From contig OX337235.1 in assembly GCA_946965045.2 (NCBI GenBank), positions 2,799,928-2,863,927 of the forward strand: a stretch of 64,000 nucleotides of DNA, given 5' to 3'. The notes beneath the pieces were generated by a model. It was not told where the DNA came from and ran no database searches. It saw only the letters and a list, made by a program, of their open reading frames with translations. Both the position numbers and the translations under genes were made by a program. The DNA is from Epithemia pelagica (lineage: Eukaryota; Bacillariophyta; Bacillariophyceae; Surirellales; Surirellaceae). Position 1 is the stretch's first letter. The number at the start of each line of letters is the position of its first letter. Below are positions 38,401-46,611 of this stretch, in pieces.

Positions 38401-39658
38401 CCACGGGCGTGTGCGTGACGGGTTCCACCGTAAAGTCGATGCAAAACAAACTGTGGTACTCGTGGCTGAAAGTGGCGTTGCTAGTGGTTGGTGGTGGAAC
38501 TTCGGTAGGACGACATCGCAACGGTCTCCACAACAAGAGCGATTGGGTGGGATGCAAATCGAGCGCTTGAAAATTCAAGGCCTGTTGTTGTGGGGAGTGT
38601 CGTTTGGTACCTGTTGTGGCGGTAGTAGTTGCGGCAAGAGAATGGGTGGTGGGCATGCCCTTATCATTGAGCGGCACGAGAGCCAGAGTGGTATGATGGA
38701 CCACATTCAACACTTGGACTTCCCGTTTGGTCCAGACGACACAGACTGCCCCTTGCCAACACACGGCGGTCACGGCATTGGGATACAAGGCGGCCGCTGC
38801 CTTGGTAGTAGTCGAAGTATAATGCTTGGTGTCACTCCAGGCAATGGGTCGTTCGGCTTCGCGTTGGGCGGCGGCCGTTCGTACCGTTTGCAAACACACG
38901 GCACGGGGATGACGACAATACAAGAGCACTTGGCCGGCCGCATCGCCGACACAAAAGTAATTGGAATCGTCTTGCCGCACGGCAAAACACGTCCACGGCG
39001 CCGCCGGAACGGCCAAAAACGACGTTTCTTCTTCTAGTTGGGCATGTTGGGGTTGCAAGGGGACCCATCGTTCCTTGTGCGCCTCGGCAATGCGGGTCCA
39101 CTGCGGTAAAGATGGTCCTTTGGTGGCCACCAAATCTTGATAGATTTGGGGATACCGTTGGGCCAAGGTAGGTCGTTCGGGGAGCGGCAAGGGCAAGACG
39201 GGTTGAATGGACACGGCATGGGCCACAATTTGATCCACGGCCGTCAATGACGAAGAAGAAGAAGACGCGCTCGTCTTGGAATCGTCCTTGGCCGACGTGG
39301 CACCATTGGTCGTCTTGCTGCTGCTATTTGGAGGCACTCGTTTTCGTCTCTTGCTGTGGGGATTCGGTGGTCTTCCTGGTCCTCGTTTCAAGGGGGTGGT
39401 CACACCGTTGGTCGTAGTGGAAGCACTGCTGTTGGTCCATACAGTCGTCGTGGTCGTTGTTGTTGTTTGGGACGGAAACGAGGATCGATGTCGTTGTCGA
39501 CCTTGCGCTCGAGCGGCCCGTCGTTCGGCGGCATTGTCTTCCAACGATACAGGTGGTGGTGGAAAGGATTCGCCGCGTCGTCGCTTGACGGTAAAGGTGG
39601 AAGGATTGTCATCGGAATAATGATTGACACCCCGACGATGTCGTTGAGGTCGTTCCAT
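35438..39658 (-). CDS. Large protein with beta-propeller-like region, Cys motif and charged helix
   Basis: 1406 residues from ATG 39658 (MERPQRHRRG); an in-frame ATG at 39814 adds an unlikely hydrophobic leader. N-terminal 170 residues are basic and Ser/Thr-rich with NLS-like RRRGES and KRRKRVPP. Residues about 200-700 look like a WD40-type propeller: repeated units such as YFCVGDAAGQVLLYCRH, AVCVVWTKREVQVLNVV, FLFLCTGRGIRCYETNRL and TLYVWKPGQVLPL. Next come FRCAACQGRMVVHTCGK (a C-x2-C...C motif, perhaps zinc-binding) and a long Arg/Glu/Lys helix (EQKRLRAERRRLAEAKRR onward). The last 350 residues are Thr/Ser/Ala/Gln repeats. A nuclear scaffold is possible; no family name is certain. Single exon. 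Confidence 0.72.
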   Translation of the reverse strand: MERPQRHRRGVNHYSDDNPSTFTVKRRRGESFPPPPVSLEDNAAERRAARAQGRQRHRSSFPSQTTTTTTTTVWTNSSASTTTNGVTTPLKRGPGRPPNPHSKRRKRVPPNSSSKTTNGATSAKDDSKTSASSSSSSLTAVDQIVAHAVSIQPVLPLPLPERPTLAQRYPQIYQDLVATKGPSLPQWTRIAEAHKERWVPLQPQHAQLEEETSFLAVPAAPWTCFAVRQDDSNYFCVGDAAGQVLLYCRHPRAVCLQTVRTAAAQREAERPIAWSDTKHYTSTTTKAAAALYPNAVTAVCWQGAVCVVWTKREVQVLNVVHHTTLALVPLNDKGMPTTHSLAATTTATTGTKRHSPQQQALNFQALDLHPTQSLLLWRPLRCRPTEVPPPTTSNATFSHEYHSLFCIDFTVEPVTHTPVDPADSVSHCWCHAAVWDRHSPTHILTVLSQSSEDVSSSSWETWLCRMTVQGPVAQRTALPEAGRHVYTDCVLEQYHDFLFLCTGRGIRCYETNRLTFLTVYGETVALHNQTVAWQACFWIPEPGFDAGELVLGSSGSNSSTGGGTSKNHRQATTCWIHRSDELASTSSSVQARAGGLRRWESTSSAHSHSTTSSAGMPASHPSTNQNNNTNGNKLFSNMLLVGVPHPTRGPTELQSTLYVWKPGQVLPLTTLQAPPGGLLGLHIMATPGRGWNLVCATAHSGHGWQWSATVQSEFAGTPYPVGYQLVTESVEYVEDETELDHNVWVAQPPQQQQPTTSPTTKQEDSDLQKALQQSLQQQEQEPLISVLCSDDDDENDTVVRVPSVPEPSLREVFDTQAAAAAVSPGRRRPPHSQRRVRSTPQALTLFPQCSKAMQEQQEHQPKQPPQQPQQVVATSQQQHRTVASEQQPPTLKGKGKRSRIATVEALLLSAVNPVLKEKMSLVHKEWKSTTTCRAPPNDETTTVFRCAACQGRMVVHTCGKRELPVDTEALERAEKLRQEQEAAEQKRLRAERRRLAEAKRRESRRKKKELEDRRLYAQRMEEERRIRATLEQEEQDRQHQAEQQRQAAVLRLVAAAAPPMVASSSSSSPRVVVEPVSQQRLAVAAEYSHYQQQQQQQQLPTAAAAVSVVSSSSSNSTTAAARPSIPKFSELRNCHSASTTLSSSSSSSQQTQGYSSSSTPHGFYATAATPASEPVFAATTTTTTDAPPTASSATTTATGAYYQQSESTAEAAHAAAAMANARRDLTTTFTASDRDALAALVGLAESLAPQRPSNNTTPTTTSHYDYSGSSDRRSAILAQYSSWKPPTVTYEHPTTTTTNTNTASSSLSAAPNAVRFVPHHHHQQEGASTPTTTTTTSRSVSEGASKEAVSAAYSAFGTTTTTQPSLWSRGSSATTTTDPADATTTTPWNATTTTTTTNGVDPAKEY

Positions 39659-40646
39659 TCTGATTAAAAGAGTAAGGATGGTGACGACCACAACAACACG
39701 GTTGTGTCTTTTTGGTTCGGCGGGTCTTGGTGGTGGTGGTGGTGTTGCGTCAAGAAGAGACGGGGGCTTGGCCCACAGCCGCAAAAAAGGAAGCGTATTG
39801 TTGCGGTTGCCCAAAAGTCACACTCTTCGACGGGTCACGCACACAACACACAACAAACGACCACCGTCGTTTCGTCGTTTTTTCCCCACGTGGATTCAGT
39901 ACTGGTCGACCGTAGACGACGAGATAGTACACTTTCCACTAGAGTAACCAGGAGCAATGACACCCGCCGAAGCCTTTTTCCTTTCTTTCGGGGTAAAACG
40001 ACGCGAATCCGAACACGAGTCCACCATGACGCATGGACCCTGGCCGGAGAGAGCTTCCACACAAGTCTCCTGGGATCGGAATACTGCGCGTGATGAAACG
40101 AATCCGTGTATATTTTCTCGAAAAACTTAAACAATACAAACCGCTGGATTGTCCTAGGAAGCCCTCCGGGGCCATTCGTTTCGTGTGGCATGCGTTGACG
40201 TTCATGACGTCACCGTGACTGACGGAAGCAGAATCTCCTACACTGCCATGGCAAGATCCACACCTCCTCGCACACCATGCTCAAAAGCATACAATTCCTC
40301 TGAATCGTGTCAGACGTTGGACGCTGAGGACTGTGTTCGGGGAAGCAGCAGATGGAGGGAGGCCACTGGTCAATTGTGCGGCGCCTGTGTACTCAGAGAC
40401 GAGAAGATGGCAGTGGGACCATGAGGAAGAAGATCTCGTTCTTTGCTCCCTCGCTCCCTCTCCAAGAACAAGAGGGTCTCCAAGCAATGGCGTGGATTTA
40501 GACATTTGGTTGTTGTTCCTATTTAAGAAGGCACCAAGACGACGATCGAATCGGATTGATCGGTCCGAATTGAAATCTTCAATCTTCCCAGTGACACACG
40601 CACTCTCCTCTCGGACGATTTGGTGTGGATTCGTTTCCCTCCCAAA
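39659..40646. promoter_or_regulatory. Divergent promoter region with TGACGTCA
   Basis: About 990 bases between the start of the propeller-like gene (minus) and the EngB-type GTPase gene (plus). It carries a perfect palindromic CRE/bZIP site TGACGTCA at 40205-40212 and a second TGACGT at 40196-40201. In Phaeodactylum, TGACGT elements respond to CO2 and cAMP; the role here is inferred only. No gene seen. Confidence 0.45.
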
Positions 40647-41882
40647 ATGTGGAAGAATGGACTGACATGTTTCACACAGGGTAGCGCAAGACTGCTTTCC
40701 AAGAGAAATCCAATTCCGTCCTGCCATGGTACCGCCACCCTGCCGCGTTCGACTCCATTGTTGTGGATACGGGGAATGGGTGTCACACCGGGATTTCAAT
40801 GGCGCCCCAAACCTCCTCGCGCCTACAAGGTGGCTCGACAACGCACCTTGCAACAAAAACGAGCGCCATTGGAAGAACGATTGGCCAATGTTCGGAAACG
40901 GGAAAATCGACTCAAACGCGTCTATGGGACTCCCAAGGATCCCCCTCCGGCCGACAATATCTTTGATCCCAATTATACCGGTACCGATGTGAACCCCTCG
41001 GATATCCGCGTCTTTGAATCGACCTCGTCGCCCTTTGTCTACCAGGCCCGTGACTTTGTGCCGGACGAGAACGACGACGAAGAGACGGGCTTGCCTTATT
41101 GGAATCGTCCCAGTCGATTTGTGCGTTCGCGCTGTGCCTTTTGCCATTTCTCCGAAGCCGACTTTGCCTCGGGCACATGGCCAGAAACATCCGTGGCCGA
41201 AGTGGCCTTTTTGGGACGCTCCAATGTGGGAAAGTCGAGTTTAATGAATGCCTTGATGCAAGCCAAATTGGCTCGGACGAGCAAATTGCCCGGACGGACG
41301 CAACACGCCTATTACTTTGGCATGTTTCCCAATGGGTTGGATACTCGCGATTGGCGCCGCGCCAGTGGCTTTTTGGTGGATTTGCCCGGCTATGGCTATG
41401 CCGTGGGACCCGATGACGCGGTGGATTCCTGGCAGAGTCATACCCAACGCTATTTGTTGGCCCGGATGCGGTCGGGACACTTGGTCCGCCTCTATTTGTT
41501 GGTCGATGGTCGACAAGTCCAACAATCCTTGGATTGGTCCATTTTGAAATGGTTGGATGAGACGGCCACCGACTTGCCCTATTCCATTGTCTTTACCAAA
41601 GCCGATAGTTCGTCGCCGCAAGAATTGTCTCCCTTGCTCAATACCCTGTCGATGCGGTACAATCAAAAGTTTCGGCCCCATACCGAACTGGACCACCGAC
41701 ACGAAGAACTTCATCAGTTGTGTGCGTCGGTGGGTGTGGAGGCACCCCACAACAAACAAACCTTGTTGGACCAACGGGGTGGACAATCTCCTATTTTCCA
41801 CGTGACGAGTGCCACCAAAGGTATGGGGTTGGACGAATTGTGGAAGAGCATTTCCTGGGAATTTCAACACTACCATGAGTAA
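40647..41882 (+). CDS. engB: EngB/YihA-type GTPase, probably organellar
   Basis: 411 residues from ATG 40647 (MWKNGLTCFTQGSARLLSKR), which looks like a mitochondrial presequence; an ATG at 40620 precedes it by nine residues. GTPase motifs: G1 GRSNVGKS (190-197), G2 Thr within PGRTQ (about 216-219), G3 DLPGYGYA (245-252), G4 TKAD (317-320), G5 near VTSAT. DLPGYGYA is diagnostic of the EngB (YsxC/YihA) family, which in bacteria helps assemble the large ribosomal subunit. Bacterial members are about 200 residues; this one has about 180 extra at the N-terminus, basic then acidic, and an insertion between G4 and G5. It probably works on mitochondrial or plastid ribosomes. No intron. Confidence 0.9.
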   Translation: MWKNGLTCFTQGSARLLSKRNPIPSCHGTATLPRSTPLLWIRGMGVTPGFQWRPKPPRAYKVARQRTLQQKRAPLEERLANVRKRENRLKRVYGTPKDPPPADNIFDPNYTGTDVNPSDIRVFESTSSPFVYQARDFVPDENDDEETGLPYWNRPSRFVRSRCAFCHFSEADFASGTWPETSVAEVAFLGRSNVGKSSLMNALMQAKLARTSKLPGRTQHAYYFGMFPNGLDTRDWRRASGFLVDLPGYGYAVGPDDAVDSWQSHTQRYLLARMRSGHLVRLYLLVDGRQVQQSLDWSILKWLDETATDLPYSIVFTKADSSSPQELSPLLNTLSMRYNQKFRPHTELDHRHEELHQLCASVGVEAPHNKQTLLDQRGGQSPIFHVTSATKGMGLDELWKSISWEFQHYHE

Positions 41883-42292
41883 TAACAAAGGATGGGCAGG
41901 AATGCCTGGTGTCCAGGAACCGTCTGAAGTCGTCCGTATACGGGGTTGATAGACTACCATTCGGAGCAATCATCCGTCGAAGCGATCCGTGTGTCGATCT
42001 ATGGGAAGGACTCGACCAATCCAATCAACAGTTCCTTTCCAATTTCCTTTTGTAATTCCTGTAGAATAGCAGGAATGATGAGGACACATGGAGGTGCATT
42101 GAGTTCGCAAAAGAATGTAATTCACGATGCATGACAAGCGTGTTGATGTGAAAAAACTCTTCGATTGTACGTAACTTGTACTAGTCGTACTTTTGCTAAG
42201 GGTTAAAGTATATATAAATAACGTTTCAAATAACAATGGCCTCGTTGGACTTGTCGAATCTGTCCGTGACTCTCTTTCTCTCTCTCTCTGCT
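41883..42292. other. Convergent intergenic region
   Basis: Lies between the 3' ends of the GTPase gene and the SGNH-like gene. A TC repeat at 42272-42288 and an AT-rich stretch around 42208-42235 are the only visible features. Confidence 0.4.
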
Positions 42293-44381
42293 TTACCATA
42301 TCGTGAGGGACGTAACCCGCATGTAAAACTTCGGGTCTATCGTTTTCGCGCTAATCTCATAGCGACCTTCACTGTTGGATGTCCACTGATGTCCACGCTC
42401 ATGCTTTAAAAAGGCGCAATCGGAAAATCTTGTAAACTGCGTAACTGCGTTGCCATTGACTGTCATGGAGACCTTGGGCTCCGCCGTGGTATTGGTCAAG
42501 TGTCCTTTCATGGTCACGGAATCATTCGGACAACCCCATCCACACGACGCCAAACACAGAGCAATAAAGCCCATTGTTTCGGGTCTGGAGTTGGGAAGTG
42601 AATTTGCCACCCGATTGTAATAGGCACTTTCCGCTTCATTGGGAAGAGTCAGGGTGGACCATGCATTGCCATTGACCATGAAAAAGTCTTGGTAATCAAT
42701 CTGCACCTTGTAATTCTTGCAGTTACCTTGGTACAAACGTGGATCCCATCCTAGTTCCATTTTGGCATTCTCCGTCTGGCGTATTTCCTTGATCTCGTGT
42801 CCGTGGTCGTAGCGATCATAATCCAAATCATTGTCTCGTTTCTGGTCGGATTCCGTCAACAGGCCCATGTAGCGAAGCTCGGATGGGACTCGTGCCGTAT
42901 GGCAATAATTGGGGTTCCAGTAAATGATATCATTGGGAATATCCGAGATATCCTTCAAGTTTCCAGGAAATCGAATATGGCTCACATTCCTGCTCAAAAA
43001 GGGTTGATACGCAAGGTCCTCCTCCGCCTTGAGATTCCCCAAAAGCACCGGCGGATCCGATCCTTTCTCCTTGATCATTTGCAATGCGTCATTGATAATC
43101 TCGATCAAGAACAAGGTCATAAAGTTTCCATGAAATGCATGCCACTTCCTGTGGTTATTGACATATCCACAAACTGTGAGATAAACACAGCAAAGAGCAA
43201 CAGTGTGCGCAAGACAAACGTACCAACCGGGGTGCCAAGAGACTCTGTATTTGCGCTTATCACAAGGTTCGTCTCCTCCAACATACGTATACTTTGTTTT
43301 TCCACAAGGCTCTCCTTTTTCAATTTTACCGTCACAGCGGAACGAACGCACGAATTTTGGCATGGCTTCAATTTCCTCATCTGTTTTCCCTACCGTGTCG
43401 GGTACCTTACCGAGGGCAGTTCCTGTTTGCATGATGAATACAGGAGGTCCCATCGTTCCCACTGCCGTGATTGCTTTTTCGGTATGCCCCATGAATAATG
43501 AGACAATCCCTGGTCGGCTTGGAAGCAAAGCTCCTCGATGAACGAACAACTCTGCCTTGTCTATTCCTTTCTATATATATCGCGTCCACGACAATCGTAT
43601 GATAAACAACTTGTTAGATTGAAATCGATCGAAAGCCCATTCTCACTCCTACTCAAATAGAAGCACATGCTATACGTACCCCAGTTGTCATTCCGTAATC
43701 CATTGACAATACATCGATATCGTGTCCAAAGACTTCTTTCATACAGCTTGCAATTTCCATGCCACATGCTGTGCCTCCCATGGCATAGTTTCGGGCCAAA
43801 AAGTCCAGTCCTACGGCTTCAAAAATGGGACCACCCGCCACGCCCATGGTAGCCGTATAGGATTCATTGAAAAAGTTGCCATGACCCGCCGAGGAGGAGT
43901 GACCACCCGTGGCCCAGACGTAGGGCTGTGGTGCTTCCGCAATTTGTGCGGCCAATATTTTTCGTGCCATTTTGTTTTTCATCCCATCCCATGCAGCCGT
44001 GTCTCCCTTAAATATGGAACGCACTGTAGAACGGGAAACACCGTCGACCGTCTCAAAAAAGATGCTATCTACAGTTTCTTTGCCGTAGTCAACATTCAAT
44101 TTCTCTCGAAACTTGGCACGTTCTATATCGAACTTGGCGATCAATTGGTCTGTGCTGTAGCTTCCTGCGGCTCCTTGTAACACTCGAAGACTGGCATGTT
44201 CTTCCGTCTCGTGTTTGTTCACGGAGGATTGGTCATTTTGGGAATAATGACTACTTCCGAGAGTCGTGTGAACCATGAGGAAAGTTGTCACAAGGGCGGC
44301 AAACATACCAAGTGTGACAACCATACCTCGCTGTGAGCTTGCCTCATGATGCTGACGAGGTGCTTCCAGAGAGGAAACCAT
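42293..44381 (-). CDS. SGNH-like type II membrane protein, two exons
   Basis: Exon 1 is 44381-43680 (234 codons) and ends in GGG before the donor GTACGT. Exon 2 starts near 43560 and runs to the TAA at 42293. To keep frame the acceptor would be AAG at 43556-43558 (unusual), or the donor would be a later GTATAG with the TAG acceptor at 43561, so the junction is uncertain. The protein is about 654 residues. A membrane anchor lies at 20-42 (MVVTLGMFAALVTTFLMVHT). GGHSSSAGHGNFF (159-171) resembles block I of SGNH hydrolases with GGHS in place of GDS; NYAMGGTACGMEIASC and DVLSMDYGM follow. Exon 2 has many Cys and HP/YW motifs fitting a lumenal or extracellular domain. I recall similar large families in diatoms, without known substrate. 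Confidence 0.72.
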
Positions 44382-45003
44382 TGTAAATGGTTATGACATG
44401 CAATCCGAAGATGCGGACCCAAAGTGAAAGTGTAGGATGATGTCCAAATTTTTTTTTCGGGAAGTGGAAATTTTAGGCCATACACACCCAAAAATGGGAC
44501 TTGGTACTCGGTCAACTACTTCATCACATAGCATTGATAGCTCTTCACTCTTCAGCCATGACTCCCTGACGGCGTCATGAGTTTGTGGTCCATGACTTTT
44601 GTTTGATTGACTTTTGACGGTCCCCCGTCAGTCCTTGGTGATAGGTGCACGTGCACGTGGAGAACGATGATCCGGCTGGATTTCACGCCAGCCGAGAATT
44701 CACAATTGTATTGTTTTCATGATTCAGGCACCTCCAACCTCCACCCTCCACCTCAACCGGGACAATGATGATGGTTCCGGTTTCTCCTGTCCTCTCATCG
44801 ACGTCGTCCTCGTTTCAAAAGAAGTTTGTGGTAGAGATACTGTCTTTAGATATCCATTGAAGTAATAGGAGTAGAAATGGACTTAATGGGCTATGATCGA
44901 GAATTCGTCCTTTAACCTCTCGGCATAGTCTACTCCACTCATCTCATCAAATTCGAAACAGCAAAGACATTCAAACGAGACACCAAAACACAATTGCTAC
45001 ACA
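44382..45003. other. Intergenic, promoter side of the SGNH-like gene
   Basis: No gene. A near-palindrome GGTGCACGTGCACGTGGAG occurs at 44644-44662 (overlapping GTGCAC/CACGTG, an E-box). Otherwise nothing recognised. Confidence 0.4.
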
Positions 45004-46038
45004 CTATAATTGCTCTAATTGTTCCAATCGCTCCATCAACCTCAACCCCATTCCATCTAATCCATAATTGTGTTCCAAAAAGGTGATGCGTTCGATAATA
45101 TTGGGATTGGTATGTTCGGGAGCGGCACCCATGGTTTCTTCCAACTCTTGCAATCGGACCGGAATAGTGTTGTTGTTGTTTGCAATGCCACTTCGAAAGG
45201 ACAAGGGACTTTGTAGTTTCTTGTAGGTTCCCTTGGTACTGCCCTTTTTGTGGTTGTTGCTGTTGCTGCTCGTGCGATGCGATTTGTACTTTTTCGCAAA
45301 CAACAAGGAGGCGGTCAAGGATTCGGGCACTTCCACTTGTGATTTGCGTTTGCGATCCTTGTGAGGACTTGCAGTATGCTCCTCCTCGTCCTGTTCATTG
45401 TCATCTGGGGGTTGGACGACCCCCGCCGGAGGCAAGACAGTACCAGATTCTCCCGGAACTCCACCTTCCTCCATTCCATGAGCAACTCGGTAACGTTGAT
45501 AATTGGTACAGTGTTGTAAATGGTTGCGACAATTTTTGGGTCGTTTGCGACAAAAAAAGGGATCGGCCGGTTTTTGCGCCAGCAACAAGGTCTCGTCTCC
45601 TCCTTCTCCTTCGAGGGGGTACTTTTCCTTGTGATCCTGAACAGCCTGCTTGTACCTTGCCATGTCATCGTGGTAGGCGTTCAAACAATGGCGACAATAA
45701 ACATACATGTTCCCTGCTCGACGGCCCATGTCGAGGAATTCCGCATACAACACTTCATTCCGCTTTTGAGGAGCGCGAGCCACCACGGGGGCCATGAGAT
45801 ACTCGTTCATGACACCTAGAGCCTTGCTGGAAGGAATTTCCACCTTATTCTTATTATTCTTTGTTTGGTCGGCCGTCGGGCGTTCGTCGCCATGAGATTC
45901 TTCAAATCCGCTCTCTTCGGCTGCTGCTGCTTCTCCTGGATGCTCTTCCTCCTCCTCGTTGTATTCGCTTTCGTCGTTGTCGTGTCTGCTTGGATTGGCA
46001 AGGCGATCGGCCAGAGTATAGGCCACCGAATGTTCCAT
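45004..46038 (-). CDS. BED-like zinc-finger protein, unknown function
   Basis: 344 residues, single exon. Acidic start with a Glu run. A zinc-finger-like arrangement follows: C115-x2-C118 (YVYCRHCLNAYHDD), a charged spacer, then H173-x3-C177 within CRKRPKNCRNHLQHCTNY. C-x2-C with a distant H-x3-C and a hydrophobic spacer is BED/C2HC-like, found in transposase N-termini and in transcription factors derived from them. A basic stretch (DRKRKSQ, KKYKSHRTS) and poly-Asn follow. The C-terminus (ITFLEHNYG...LMERLEQLEQL) is a short leucine-rich helix that could dimerise. Likely nuclear and DNA-binding by inference; it could be a domesticated element protein. Confidence 0.68.
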   Translation of the reverse strand: MEHSVAYTLADRLANPSRHDNDESEYNEEEEEHPGEAAAAEESGFEESHGDERPTADQTKNNKNKVEIPSSKALGVMNEYLMAPVVARAPQKRNEVLYAEFLDMGRRAGNMYVYCRHCLNAYHDDMARYKQAVQDHKEKYPLEGEGGDETLLLAQKPADPFFCRKRPKNCRNHLQHCTNYQRYRVAHGMEEGGVPGESGTVLPPAGVVQPPDDNEQDEEEHTASPHKDRKRKSQVEVPESLTASLLFAKKYKSHRTSSNSNNHKKGSTKGTYKKLQSPLSFRSGIANNNNTIPVRLQELEETMGAAPEHTNPNIIERITFLEHNYGLDGMGLRLMERLEQLEQL

Positions 46039-46611
46039 GATATATGGAAGATAGAACTAGATATACAATTGACAGAGATCGATCCGAAGGAGACGGAGAC
46101 ACAAGACAAGAGACGCACTGCTATTCAGTCAGCGAGGAGACACAAGCAATGGCGACGCGAGGAAAATCGACGAAATCTGACAGCGTCCGTTTTCAACGAG
46201 GGCCGATACTTACTCCTTCACCTTCAGGAGGACTCAACGCATCGTATCAATCAAAAATTGAAGTGATAGTGGAATGTCTGTCCCCCCGCTGGAGAAGAGA
46301 CCCTTGACTGTCGACTGTAAGTCGTCCGTTTGATTCTGACGCGAATGTTCTCTTTCTCATTTTTGACTGCGGCTGAACAAGACGGCAGATTGACTGACAT
46401 ACCTGGGGTGAACTACCTACTCCTTCTGCTTTTAATTGACAGACATAGCTGGACGGGACTCCTCGGATCCAATTTCTTAACAAAATCGAGGTTGTCAGTA
46501 TTCGTATGAGTCCAAGTAAGGCTAGATCGGGCGTTTCACAACTCGGAGCATCATGTTGTTCTGGTTGTCTCATGTTATATCATCATACGATTAATCCTAG
46601 CCATTTGTCTG
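46039..46611. other. Intergenic
   Basis: Upstream of the BED-like gene and downstream of the FAD-oxidase pseudogene. No gene or recognisable element seen. Confidence 0.4.

Noticed and set aside
36890-39037. Plus-strand open frames of 266-335 residues
   Set aside because: They lie antisense to the propeller-like gene and show no conserved motif.
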